From Phycisphaerae bacterium (GTDB lineage Bacteria; Planctomycetota; Phycisphaerae; Phycisphaerales; UBA1924), in contig JAEUIZ010000055.1 of NCBI GenBank assembly GCA_016793805.1, positions 61,367 to 125,366 of the forward strand: a stretch of DNA of 64,000 nt, read 5' to 3'. The translations under genes were made by a program, and so were the position numbers. Positions 1 through 7,605 of this stretch are shown piece after piece. Position 1 is the stretch's first letter. Every line of letters begins with the position of its first letter. The notes beneath the pieces are model-generated. The model was not told where the DNA came from. It saw nothing but the letters and a program-made list of their open reading frames with translations, and made no database searches.

Positions 1-88
1 GGTCGCTGGACCCGCGGTCCGATTGAGCGAGTGCGAGGGCGGGCCAGAGCAGTGCCGTGCAGACGAGGGCGAAAGCGAGTCGGATCAT
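1..88 (-). CDS. Secreted protein, N-terminal fragment (runs off the window)
   Basis: Only the first 29 codons are in the window. They read as a textbook signal peptide: Met-Ile-Arg, a hydrophobic run LAFALVCTALLWPALALA, then a likely cleavage after ALA before QSDRGSSD. A Shine-Dalgarno GAGGAG sits 8 nt upstream of the ATG. The gene is divergent from pyrE with 62 nt between the starts. Function cannot be told because the mature protein lies outside the window. Confidence 0.75.
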   Translation of the reverse strand, partial: MIRLAFALVCTALLWPALALAQSDRGSSD

Positions 89-138
89 GGGCGGCTCCTC
101 GTGCTGATCAACGCCGGCGACCGGCGTGGATTGCCGCG

Positions 139-144
139 TACCCT
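139..144 (+). promoter_or_regulatory. Candidate -10 box TACCCT for pyrE
   Basis: TACCCT ends 6 nt before the pyrE ATG and there is no clear Shine-Dalgarno between them, so transcription would begin at or next to the start codon. One of several boxes of this kind in the window. Confidence 0.4.
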
Positions 145-150
145 TTGGGA

Positions 151-717
151 ATGGAAGCCACCGCGTCTCGCTCGGACCGTGAGAAACTGGCGTCGGAGAT
201 CGCGCGCGTCGCGCTGCTCCGCGGGACGTTCACCCTTCGATCGGGTCGGACGAGTTCGTACTACCTTGACAAGTACCTTTTTTCGACGAGGCCGGAGGTC
301 CTGAAACCGCTCGCGGACCTGTTCGCGGTCGAGATCGCGGGCGTGGCGTCGCGTCTGGGGGTGCGGGTGGATCGGCTCGCGGGCGCCGAGTTGGGCGGGA
401 TCCCGCTGGTGACGGCGGCGAGCATGAAGACCGGCCTGCCGTGCGTGTTTGTACGGAACCAGAAGAAGGACTATGGGACCGCAAAGCGGCTCGAGGGCGT
501 GCTGAACGCGGGCGAGGCTGTTGTGATCGTCGAGGACGTGGCGACGACCGGGGGGCAGGCGCTGGAGGCGGCGGGCGTGATCCGCGAGAGCGGGGCGAGG
601 GCCGTGGCCATCATCGCGACGATCGATCGGCAAGAGGGCGCGCGCGAGGCGATCGAGAGGGCGGGCATCGCGTTCTCAGCGCTCTTCACCAAGGCGGACC
701 TGGGAATACACGAGTAA
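151..717 (+). CDS. pyrE: Orotate phosphoribosyltransferase
   Basis: Transfers the ribose-phosphate of PRPP to orotate to give orotidine monophosphate, the fifth step of de novo pyrimidine synthesis, in the cytosol. The PRPP-binding loop reads VVIVEDVATTGGQAL near residues 129-143, and an N-terminal RSGRTSSYYLDKYLF segment fits the orotate-binding start of PyrE. The 188-residue length from this ATG is normal; an in-frame start further upstream at 31 would add an Arg-rich, low-complexity tail and is unlikely. The partner decarboxylase pyrF is in the same window at 37271 but not linked. The gene ends 2 bp from the convergent phoU. Confidence 0.93.
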   Translation: MEATASRSDREKLASEIARVALLRGTFTLRSGRTSSYYLDKYLFSTRPEVLKPLADLFAVEIAGVASRLGVRVDRLAGAELGGIPLVTAASMKTGLPCVFVRNQKKDYGTAKRLEGVLNAGEAVVIVEDVATTGGQALEAAGVIRESGARAVAIIATIDRQEGAREAIERAGIAFSALFTKADLGIHE

Positions 718-719
718 CG

Positions 720-1487
720 TCAGGCGTTGGGTGGGGCGTCGGCGGTGGTCCCGTGGTTCTTGGCGGCGTGTGCCTGCCGCTTGGCCTCGTGCCGGACGAT
801 GGAGCCCGTGACGAGGTAGGTGACGTCCTCGGCGATGTTCTTCATGAGGTCGCCGATGCGTTCGAGTTCGCGTCCGAGGCGGTAGATGAGGAGCCCGTTG
901 TGGATCTCGCGCGGGTCCTTGCGCATGAGGTCCTGGGTCTCCTCGAAGAGGCGCTTCTCGAGCCCGTCGATGATCTCGTCCTCGGCGATGATCTGGGCGG
1001 CGAGGTGGGCGTCCTCGTCGAGCACGGCCCGAAGGAGCGAGTGGCACATCACCGGGACACGCTGGCCCATGTCCACGAGCGCGGTGGGCCACTTCGGGGG
1101 GTGCGTGGGATCCATGCGCGTCGCGATCTTGGCGATCGAGGAGGCGTGGTCGCCCACGCGCTCGATGTCGGAGTTGACCTTGAGGATGAACGTGATGACG
1201 CGGAAGTCGCGCGCGAAGGGCTGCTCGAGCGTCAGCAGGCGGTAGCACTCCTGCTCGATGGCGACCTCTTCCTGGTCGATCCGGTCGTCGCGGCGTCGGA
1301 CCTCCTTGGCCGCGGGCGCGTCGAGTTTCCAGAGGGCGTCGAGGGCGGCCTCGAGCATCCCGATGGCGACCGTGGCCTCTTGGATCAGGCGGCGCTTGAG
1401 CCCCACGAGGCTGCGGTCGAATCCGTAGCGGGTGTCGGCACGGGGAACGGGAGGTGGGGATGACGCCGCGTCGGGCTCGTTGGGCAT
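720..1487 (-). CDS. phoU: Phosphate-signalling protein PhoU
   Basis: PhoU proteins are cytosolic helical bundles that restrain the phosphate-sensing PhoR/PstSCAB system. The 255-residue product carries two repeated three-helix units; each has the E/D-rich metal-binding signature, here SDIERVGDHASSIAK near residue 90 and RELERIGDLMKNIAED near 210. The chosen ATG opens MPNEPDAASS; translation further upstream would run through a low-complexity Ser/Arg region overlapping the divergent methyltransferase. No pst or phoBR genes are in the window, so it stands apart from its usual operon. It converges on pyrE with almost no spacer. Confidence 0.92.
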   Translation of the reverse strand: MPNEPDAASSPPPVPRADTRYGFDRSLVGLKRRLIQEATVAIGMLEAALDALWKLDAPAAKEVRRRDDRIDQEEVAIEQECYRLLTLEQPFARDFRVITFILKVNSDIERVGDHASSIAKIATRMDPTHPPKWPTALVDMGQRVPVMCHSLLRAVLDEDAHLAAQIIAEDEIIDGLEKRLFEETQDLMRKDPREIHNGLLIYRLGRELERIGDLMKNIAEDVTYLVTGSIVRHEAKRQAHAAKNHGTTADAPPNA

Positions 1488-1528
1488 GGCGGATCCGTCG
1501 GATGGAGCGCGTGGGGTCGTTCTCCCGC

Positions 1529-1534
1529 TATTCT
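1529..1534 (+). promoter_or_regulatory. Candidate -10 box TATTCT for the methyltransferase gene
   Basis: TATTCT, in the context CCCGCTATTCT, lies 11 nt before the ATG at 1546. No Shine-Dalgarno is present between box and start. Confidence 0.4.
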
Positions 1535-1545
1535 TAGACCCCTCG

Positions 1546-2442
1546 ATGCCCCGCGTGCGACACACCCTCAAGCAGATGCTGGCGCGGCTGGGTCGGCCCG
1601 CGCTCGTGGAGGTGACGGCTCGCGTCGGGAACCTCGACGCGGCGATGGCCGCGCATGCCTCCGACACCGCCGACAGGCTGGCACGCATCGAGGCGTCGCT
1701 GGGTGCTCTCGCCGGCGCCACGCTCGCGCAGGAGAAGTACCGGGAAGAACTGGGGTTCTGGCGGTGGCTGATCACCACCGAGGCCGGGCGGCGATCGCTC
1801 CCCGCGCCGTTCGAGGTGGTCTTCGGACAGTGGCAGCGGGATCGGCTCCGCGAACTGGCACGCTGGCTCGACCTGGGCGAGGACGACGCCCTCGACGCGG
1901 CGCTGGATCGCTGGTGCGAGGCGCGGTCGGCGATCGAGATCGGAGCCGGGCCGTATCCGTGCCTGGCCGCGGCCCCGCGATGGAGGCGCGCCGTGGCGGT
2001 CGACCCGATCGCGCGCGGGTACGCCGAGGAGGGGTTGATCCCCGCCTCTGCCGGGCATGTCGTGTATGTCGAGGCGGCCGGCGAGCGGCTCCCGCTCCCG
2101 TCCGGCTCGGCGGACCTGGTGGTCGTCGAGAACGCCCTGGACCATGTGACGAATCCCGCCGCGGTGCTGGCCGAGGCGAGGCGGGTGCTTCGGTCCGATG
2201 GGCTTCTGTGGCTGCTGGTGGACCTCTCCACTCACACGGACCACATGCACCCGCACGCGTTCGACGAGCGGTCGATCCGGGGGCTGCTGGCCTCGTGCGG
2301 GTTCGAGTCGGTGCGCGATCGCGTCTCGGATCACAAGAGCCACCCGAAGGCGTTCGGCGAGTACCGCGGGCTGCTGCGCCCGAAACCTCTGCCGCCCCCG
2401 CCTATCGCATCCCGGGCGGTCTCGGCAGGCTCAGGGCGCTGA
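1546..2442 (+). CDS. Class I SAM-dependent methyltransferase
   Basis: Predicted to move a methyl group from S-adenosylmethionine to an unknown acceptor. Residues about 1-100 are helical and unrecognised. The C-terminal half is a Methyltransf_11-type fold: motif I AIEIGAGPYPCLAA near residue 130, an acidic end of strand 2 (AVDP), motif IV SADLVVVENALDHV with the usual N-terminal PLPSGS lead-in, then a VLRSDGLLWLLVD motif. The late SCGFESVRDRVSDHK pattern resembles enzymes acting in sugar or lipid modification, but the substrate is not inferable. The end overlaps the convergent anti-sigma-like gene by 41 bp. An in-frame upstream extension from 1432 would overlap phoU and lacks conserved features. 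Confidence 0.8.
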   Translation: MPRVRHTLKQMLARLGRPALVEVTARVGNLDAAMAAHASDTADRLARIEASLGALAGATLAQEKYREELGFWRWLITTEAGRRSLPAPFEVVFGQWQRDRLRELARWLDLGEDDALDAALDRWCEARSAIEIGAGPYPCLAAAPRWRRAVAVDPIARGYAEEGLIPASAGHVVYVEAAGERLPLPSGSADLVVVENALDHVTNPAAVLAEARRVLRSDGLLWLLVDLSTHTDHMHPHAFDERSIRGLLASCGFESVRDRVSDHKSHPKAFGEYRGLLRPKPLPPPPIASRAVSAGSGR

Positions 2443-3079
2443 GGTAGTCCGGCCCGCCCGCTCGCATCGAGACTTTCTCTGTCACCACAGTCGCTTGCGC
2501 GGCTCGATCGCCCAGCGCCGCATAGGCGGCGGACGGCAACTCCTGCCAGCCGTCGGCGGCATCGGCGATGACCCGCGCCAAACGATCCGCGCCCTCGCGC
2601 GAGTCGGGCAGCACGCCCTCCGGCCCGGCGATCGCCACCACCATGACCTGCCTCGGATCCGTTGAGCACGATGCCTTCAGCACCGCGTCGACCAGTTCGC
2701 CCCGCCCGACATCCGACAGCCGACGGCCCCCCCACTTGTGCTCTCGCCACTGAACACAGGTGCAGTTCCCGTCGCGGTCGCGGAAGATGCCCATGACCAG
2801 CGACTTCTCCGCCACCGGCTGGATCAATGGCTGAACACTCGGCTCGCTCGCGCCCGGGCGGAGGTCGCCCATCGTCAGCGGTTGCGGCGGCGGCGGGCGC
2901 AGCGCCAGCAGCAGGCCGACCAGCACGCACGCCGCGGCCACGGACCCAAGACCCGTCACCAGAAACCGAGGCAGGCGGCGGGACGACGCCCCGGCGTTGC
3001 GCACGACAGGACACGGCTCCTCGAAGGACTCGGCCTCAACGGCCATTCGCACCAGACGTTCCAGTTCGCGGTCATTCAT
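2402..3079 (-). CDS. Single-pass membrane protein, likely anti-sigma partner
   Basis: 225 residues. An N-terminal cytosolic part (about residues 1-37) opens MNDRELERLVRMAVEAE, followed by one transmembrane segment (VTGLGSVAAACVLVGLLLAL, about 41-60) and an extracytoplasmic domain of about 160 residues that I do not recognise. Its ATG overlaps the TGA of the ECF sigma gene by 4 nt, which is the usual arrangement for a sigma/anti-sigma pair. The classical zinc anti-sigma motif HxxxCxxC is absent; a single Cys at 23 is seen. The anti-sigma role is inferred from topology and neighbour, not from a domain match. Confidence 0.6.
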   Translation of the reverse strand: MNDRELERLVRMAVEAESFEEPCPVVRNAGASSRRLPRFLVTGLGSVAAACVLVGLLLALRPPPPQPLTMGDLRPGASEPSVQPLIQPVAEKSLVMGIFRDRDGNCTCVQWREHKWGGRRLSDVGRGELVDAVLKASCSTDPRQVMVVAIAGPEGVLPDSREGADRLARVIADAADGWQELPSAAYAALGDRAAQATVVTEKVSMRAGGPDYLSALSLPRPPGMR

Positions 3080-3723
3080 GGCGAGCCCCCTTGCTCTCCT
3101 TGTTCTTGAGAGTCGGCGGCGGAGCGCTCGGTCGAATCCCCGCGAATCCCGCGCCGGGCCAGGAGGCGACGGAGTTTGTCGAGGGCGGCCCGTCGGCGGG
3201 CGTGGGCCGTGCTTGCTGCAACCCCGAGCCGTTCCGCCAGATCGCGGTCTGTGGCGCCTTCCGCGGCAGCACGGAGGAGCCAGACCTCCTCGGCCGTCAG
3301 CCCCGCGGGATGGGGACGGAGGCATTCCCGGACCGCGTGGACCCGTTCCGCGAGCCCGGGCGACTCGAGTAGCTCGGCCTCCCACGCCTCAGATTCGTCA
3401 GGAACTTGGCCGGGTATCCGTACTGTCGCGCGGGAAGATGAGCGGAGGTGCTGGAGCCAGACCTTGGTCGCGACGGCATAGACAAAGGTGGTGATCGCGG
3501 CGCGGTCGGGGTCATACAGGCCGCGCGAGAGCGCGTTCCAAACACCCATCCACGTCCGCTGAGAAAGGTCGTCGGCGAGGTCGGCGCGGGGCCCGAGGCG
3601 GCTCAAGAGGTGTCGTCGCACCGCGCCCGCGAGGCGGGCGTGGATAGCGTCGAAGGCGGCACGATCCCCGGAGGCGGCGAGCCGCGCAAGGTCCGACAAC
3701 GGGGCAGGCGAACGATCGCTCAT
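3076..3723 (-). CDS. ECF-type RNA polymerase sigma factor
   Basis: Alternative sigma factor directing RNA polymerase to specific promoters. Region 2 is seen as LADDLSQRTWMGVWNAL with the following TFVYAVATKVWLQHLR; region 4 is the C-terminal helix-turn-helix LTAEEVWLLRAAAEGATDRDLAERLGVAAST (interrupted here only by my spacing) with a basic tail. Length 215 residues from the ATG used, typical for ECF factors. A start 24 codons upstream (ATG at 3795, with GGGGGAA 6 nt before it) is possible and better placed for ribosome binding. Four-base overlap with the downstream membrane protein implies co-translation. Confidence 0.8.
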   Translation of the reverse strand: MSDRSPAPLSDLARLAASGDRAAFDAIHARLAGAVRRHLLSRLGPRADLADDLSQRTWMGVWNALSRGLYDPDRAAITTFVYAVATKVWLQHLRSSSRATVRIPGQVPDESEAWEAELLESPGLAERVHAVRECLRPHPAGLTAEEVWLLRAAAEGATDRDLAERLGVAASTAHARRRAALDKLRRLLARRGIRGDSTERSAADSQEQGEQGGSP

Positions 3724-3898
3724 GAGGGGCGGGCACGCTACGATCGTCGCCGCCGGCAGGCTGTTCGCGTTGCCGACCGCGACGTTCGGGATCATCGCAG
3801 ATTCCCCCGAGCGCCGCGAGGCCATCCGCGGATTATTCGGCACCGGACCAGCCCAAGGGTGGGTCGGCCGATGACCTTACCAAGTGGAGTAGCACGCC

Positions 3899-5137
3899 AT
3901 GCCTCGACTCGTTCCGACCTCGATCGCCATGCTCCTGTTGTCCTGCGGGGCAGCGTGGGCCCAGCACGAAGGGCATGACCACGGCCAGCCGACGGCGGTG
4001 AAGCCGTCCGATGCCCCGGCCCAACCCCCGGCCGAGGGGCAACCCAAGATCGAGTTTGAGACCATGGAGCACGACTGGGGCCGCATCAGCGACCAGACCG
4101 ACGTGTCGTTCGAGTTCAAGTTCACCAACAAGGGCTCGGGGAAACTGGTCTTCACGCAGCAGCCCCGTGGCTCGTGCGGGTGCACCGTCCCGTCGCTGGA
4201 CAAGCTCGAGTATGGCCCGGGCGAGAGCGGGGCGATCAAGGTCACCTTCCACCCACAGGGCAAGCACGGCGACACCAACCAGCGGATCACCGTCAACACC
4301 AACGACCCGACCGCCCCGGAACTCGTGCTGAAGGTCCACACGTTCGTGCGCACGACCGTCGCGTTCGATCCCCCGCTGCTCTCCTTCGGCGAGGTGCCCG
4401 CGGGCCAGACGGCCAAGCAGATCGTCCGCGTCAACGGGCCGCGGGCTTCGAGCGATGGGACGACGGCCGACTTCAGGGTCACGTACGCCAGCGCCAGCCG
4501 CGGGCGGTACATCAGCGTCAAGGTCCTCGACACCAAGCCGGTGACGATCGAGGGCGAGGAGATGAGCCAGACCACGCTGGAACTGACGCTGAACGGGAAC
4601 GCGCCGCGCGGGACGCTGGCGGCGGTCACGACGGTGCGCACCAACAACGAGAAGTACCCGCTCTCGGATCTCCAGGTCTCCGCCGAGATCGTCGGCGACT
4701 TGCAGATTCTCCCCCCGCGTGTGAACGTCGGGATCGTCGAGCCCGAGAAGCCGTTCACGAAGATCTTCCGGGTGAGCAGCCGGGCCGACAAGCCCTTCCA
4801 GATTACCGGCGTGGAGCAGAAGTCCAACCTGCCGAACAAACTGGACGTGACGGTGACGCCCGCGGCCGATGGGAAGGGCTACCAGGTCGAGGTGAAGGGC
4901 GCGAGCCCGTCGGTGGCCATGCCGATCACCGCGACGATCACGCTGACGACGGATCAGCCGCTGGACCCGAAACTCGAAGTGCAGGTCAATGGCGCGGTCC
5001 GGGCACCGATGCCCCCGGCGCCGCCCGCGATCCAGCCGCAACTCCAGCAGGACCCAGGGCAGACCGGCCCCGGCACGGCGCCGGTCAAGCCGGCGACGAC
5101 CCAGCCGCTGCGCGACGAACTCCCGAAGAAGCCGTGA
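3899..5137 (+). CDS. DUF1573-domain exported protein
   Basis: 412 residues with a signal peptide (cleavage after AWA, about residue 21). The mature N-terminus is His-rich (HEGHDHG), a possible metal-binding patch. The DUF1573 domain follows at about residues 50-140, with the invariant SCGCT motif (Cys93, Cys95) and the preceding FTNKGSGKLVFT strand. The rest (about 140-370) repeats immunoglobulin-like beta segments, and the last 45 residues are Pro-rich. GGAG lies 9 nt upstream of the ATG. It is the first gene of a tight operon with rhodanese and MauE/DoxX genes. The molecular role of DUF1573 is not established; the Cys pair and neighbours suggest thiol chemistry in the envelope. Confidence 0.85.
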   Translation: MPRLVPTSIAMLLLSCGAAWAQHEGHDHGQPTAVKPSDAPAQPPAEGQPKIEFETMEHDWGRISDQTDVSFEFKFTNKGSGKLVFTQQPRGSCGCTVPSLDKLEYGPGESGAIKVTFHPQGKHGDTNQRITVNTNDPTAPELVLKVHTFVRTTVAFDPPLLSFGEVPAGQTAKQIVRVNGPRASSDGTTADFRVTYASASRGRYISVKVLDTKPVTIEGEEMSQTTLELTLNGNAPRGTLAAVTTVRTNNEKYPLSDLQVSAEIVGDLQILPPRVNVGIVEPEKPFTKIFRVSSRADKPFQITGVEQKSNLPNKLDVTVTPAADGKGYQVEVKGASPSVAMPITATITLTTDQPLDPKLEVQVNGAVRAPMPPAPPAIQPQLQQDPGQTGPGTAPVKPATTQPLRDELPKKP

Positions 5138-5724
5138 TGCGACGCGTCCTGTTCCAGTTCCTGATCCTCCTGTTCTTGGGCCTGGCGGTGGGAGCGGCGC
5201 ACTCGTGGGGCACCACGATCATGCTCCGGCTCCCGCCGCCAGCGCCTTCCACGGACGGGGGGACCCCGGTCCAGACGCCGACCCCGGGCGCGGGGAACCT
5301 GCCAACAACGTCGCCGACTAGCACGCCCACGGCCACACCCCCAAGCGGGCCGCCCGCGGCCGCCGCCAACCCGTACTACATCGAACTCCCCGAGGCCAAG
5401 AAGCACTTCGATGACGGCACCGCGATCTTCGTCGATGCTCGCGGGATCAAGGAGTTTCGCGAGGGGCACATCCGCGGCGCGATGCGGCTCACCAAGGAGG
5501 ACTTCGGCGGCGGGCCGCCCGCCAAGGTCAAGAACTATCTGGTTGGGCAACGCGTGATCGTCTACTGCGTCGGGTCGGAGTGCACCGATTCCGAGGCGGT
5601 CATCAAGCGGCTCATCGCGTGCAACCTCCAGATGGGTCCGTACCACATCATCAAGGACGGGTTCCCGGGCTGGCAGAAGGCCGGGTACCCCGTCGAGACC
5701 GGCGACGAGGTCGGATTCGAATGA
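5137..5724 (+). CDS. Membrane-anchored rhodanese-like protein
   Basis: 195 residues. An N-terminal signal anchor (LFQFLILLFLGLAVGAA) is followed by a Pro/Thr-rich linker (about 33-77) and a rhodanese domain (about 80-190) with FVDARGIKEFREGHIRGA at its start. The catalytic loop is YCVGSECTDSE: Cys144 in the active position plus a second Cys149, so either a persulfide or an internal disulfide is possible. The domain would face the periplasmic side. The start codon overlaps the stop of the DUF1573 gene by one base and the stop overlaps the next gene by four, so the three genes are translationally coupled. Confidence 0.85.
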   Translation: MRRVLFQFLILLFLGLAVGAAHSWGTTIMLRLPPPAPSTDGGTPVQTPTPGAGNLPTTSPTSTPTATPPSGPPAAAANPYYIELPEAKKHFDDGTAIFVDARGIKEFREGHIRGAMRLTKEDFGGGPPAKVKNYLVGQRVIVYCVGSECTDSEAVIKRLIACNLQMGPYHIIKDGFPGWQKAGYPVETGDEVGFE

Positions 5725-6206
5725 GCGAGCCTCGTGCCGGAAGTTCGGCGTGGTCGGTCGCGGCCCTGGTGCTCCGCGTCGTGCTGGGGGGCGTCTTCAT
5801 CTTCGCCGCGTCCATCAAACTCGGCGATCCGCAAGGCGTCTCGGAGGGCATCCAGGCGTTCCGCGTCCCGGGAATGCCAGACCACCTCATCATCCTGGGC
5901 TCCTACGTGCTGCCCTGGACGGAGTTGTTCGCGGGCGTGGCGCTCGTGCTGGGGCTGTGGACGCGGGCCTCGGCCCTGGCCATTGCCGCCATGCTCGCGC
6001 TGTTCATCGCGATGGTCTACTCGATCATCGCCCGCGAGATCCACGCCGAGTGCGGATGCTTCGGGAAGTTCCGGCTCCTCTGCGAGGCCAAGAAGATGGG
6101 CTGGTGCAAGGTCGTCGAGAACTCGACGATGCTGGCGATGGCCCTCTCGCTGGTGGCCTTCGGCGGCGGCCGCTTCGGCCTCGACCGCGTGCTCGGGAAT
6201 CGCTGA
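5721..6206 (+). CDS. MauE/DoxX-family membrane protein
   Basis: 161 residues with four predicted membrane helices (about 12-32, 55-78, 82-104, 132-150). Helix 1 carries FIFAASIKLGDP and helix 2 PWTELFAGVALVLGL, both typical of DoxX/MauE proteins. The loop after helix 3 has ECGCFGKF (Cys111, Cys113), the dithiol feature that links MauE to VKOR-like disulfide chemistry, with further Cys at 121 and 129. ATGA overlap with the rhodanese gene. Together with its neighbours this looks like an envelope thiol or sulfur-handling set; that is an inference. Confidence 0.82.
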   Translation: MSEPRAGSSAWSVAALVLRVVLGGVFIFAASIKLGDPQGVSEGIQAFRVPGMPDHLIILGSYVLPWTELFAGVALVLGLWTRASALAIAAMLALFIAMVYSIIAREIHAECGCFGKFRLLCEAKKMGWCKVVENSTMLAMALSLVAFGGGRFGLDRVLGNR

Positions 6207-6241
6207 GGCACGCGGGCAGCTGCTCGCCAGAGCCCGGCCCA

Positions 6242-7450
6242 TCACGACAGGATCGCGGCCTCGAGCCGTTCCGGTGACTCATACGCGAGCCCGAATGTCG
6301 TCGCGTTGAACGCGTCGAGGCTGACCTCCTCCTGCCGGATCAGGCCGGCCTGCCGGATCTTCCCGAGCCGATGCAGATCCACCATCGCGCACACGCCCGC
6401 GGCGGTGGTGAGCTCGATCGCGGGCCAGTCGCGCCCGAACATGCTCACGGCCCGGACCGCACGCTTGAAGTTGGTCTGCTCCAGCGGGCCGCCCGGCGTG
6501 CGCGAACCGATCGCGTTGATGAAGACCACCACCACGTCTTGTGTGGTCCTCGGGATTGACTGGTCGAGCAGGTCGATGGCGAGCGCGCGGTCGAACCGGA
6601 CGCCGCGCCGGCCCGGCTCCGCGTGTTCCGTCGCGAGCCGCAGGTCCTGCAAGAAGAACTTCATCAGGTCGCGGTGCCCCGGGTAGCGGATGGTCTTGTA
6701 CGCGATGTTCGCCCGCGGTGCCGTGCGCTTCTCCGCGACGAGCGTCTCGACCAGCGTCCCGACCCCGCCCGAGGTGAAGAACGCCTCGTACTCCACGCCC
6801 TCGAAACTGAATCGCTCGAGGCCCTCGAGCGCGGGCACCTGCACCTGCCGGCCGTCGATCATCGCGTTGCAGGGCTCGCAATACTCGTTGACCACGCCCG
6901 CCGCCGACCACGTGACGTTGTACTTGAGCGCGTTGGTCGGGAACTGGGGGAGCGCGCCCACGCGGAGGGTCAGGTCGTGGATGGTCGCGAAGCCGCGCGC
7001 GAGTTGGTGGGCCGCGATCGCGATGTATCCCGGCGCCAGGCCGCACTGGGGGACCAGCGCCACCCGAGCCTTGCCCCGGCGCTCGATGTCGCGCACTCGC
7101 TCGGTCGTCTCGACGTCCTCGGTCACGTCGAAGTAGTGCACGCCCGCGTCGTTGGCCATCTCCGCGATCCCCGCGACCAGGTGGTACGGGAGCATGCAGA
7201 TCACGGCGTAGCAGCCCTTGAGCGCCCCGCGCACCGCGCCGGCGTCGCCCGCGTCGAGCGCGAGCGTCGAGAACTCCACCGGAAACTTCGCCGCAGCCTT
7301 CAGCCGGGCGATGTTCGCCTGCGCGAGGGCGAGGCCCTCGGCGTCGCGGTCGGCGAGGACCACGCGATAGGCGCCGCGCCCCGCGGCGAGCAACAACTCT
7401 GCGACCGACTTGCCAACCTTTCCACCGCCGAGCACCAGCACGGTCTTCAT
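6242..7450 (-). CDS. Saccharopine-dehydrogenase-like oxidoreductase
   Basis: 402 residues. The N-terminal NAD(P)-binding Rossmann motif is VLVLGGGKVGKSVAELL, followed by the strand-2 VVLADRD. The central PQCGLAPGYIAIAAHQLA segment and TNALKYNVTWSAAGVVNEYC are characteristic of the Lys9/saccharopine reductase family. Such enzymes join or split an amino acid and a keto acid through an imine; carboxynorspermidine dehydrogenase is a close relative, so the exact substrate is open. GGAGGAG 5 nt before the ATG fixes the start. The gene stands alone, facing the DoxX gene end. Confidence 0.82.
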   Translation of the reverse strand: MKTVLVLGGGKVGKSVAELLLAAGRGAYRVVLADRDAEGLALAQANIARLKAAAKFPVEFSTLALDAGDAGAVRGALKGCYAVICMLPYHLVAGIAEMANDAGVHYFDVTEDVETTERVRDIERRGKARVALVPQCGLAPGYIAIAAHQLARGFATIHDLTLRVGALPQFPTNALKYNVTWSAAGVVNEYCEPCNAMIDGRQVQVPALEGLERFSFEGVEYEAFFTSGGVGTLVETLVAEKRTAPRANIAYKTIRYPGHRDLMKFFLQDLRLATEHAEPGRRGVRFDRALAIDLLDQSIPRTTQDVVVVFINAIGSRTPGGPLEQTNFKRAVRAVSMFGRDWPAIELTTAAGVCAMVDLHRLGKIRQAGLIRQEEVSLDAFNATTFGLAYESPERLEAAILS

Positions 7451-7476
7451 GCCAACTCCTCCGACCCCGGGCTGTT

Positions 7477-7497
7477 ATCGGCCAGTTCGGGGCCGAT
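7477..7497. repeat. 7-bp inverted repeat upstream of the saccharopine-dehydrogenase-like gene
   Basis: ATCGGCC and GGCCGAT are separated by 7 nt, 27 bp upstream of the ATG at 7450. No T-run follows on either strand, so an operator or an mRNA leader hairpin fits better than a terminator. Confidence 0.35.
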
Positions 7498-7605
7498 CTT
7501 ACGCCGCACCGCTGGCGGAGGCTCGCACTCGTCACGCTGGCTCGGCGAGGGATGCCGTGGCGCGGCGCGCGCCGACCACGATCGCGGCAGGCAGTCGGGC
7601 AGCGC

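Noticed and set aside
441..1463. 340-codon plus-strand frame over phoU
   Set aside because: It is antisense to a well-supported phoU and has the Glu/Val/Asp-rich composition typical of reverse-complement shadows here.
6207..6241. CGGGC/GCCCG pair between the DoxX gene and the saccharopine-dehydrogenase-like gene as terminator
   Set aside because: Only 5 bp with a 14-nt loop and no T-run.
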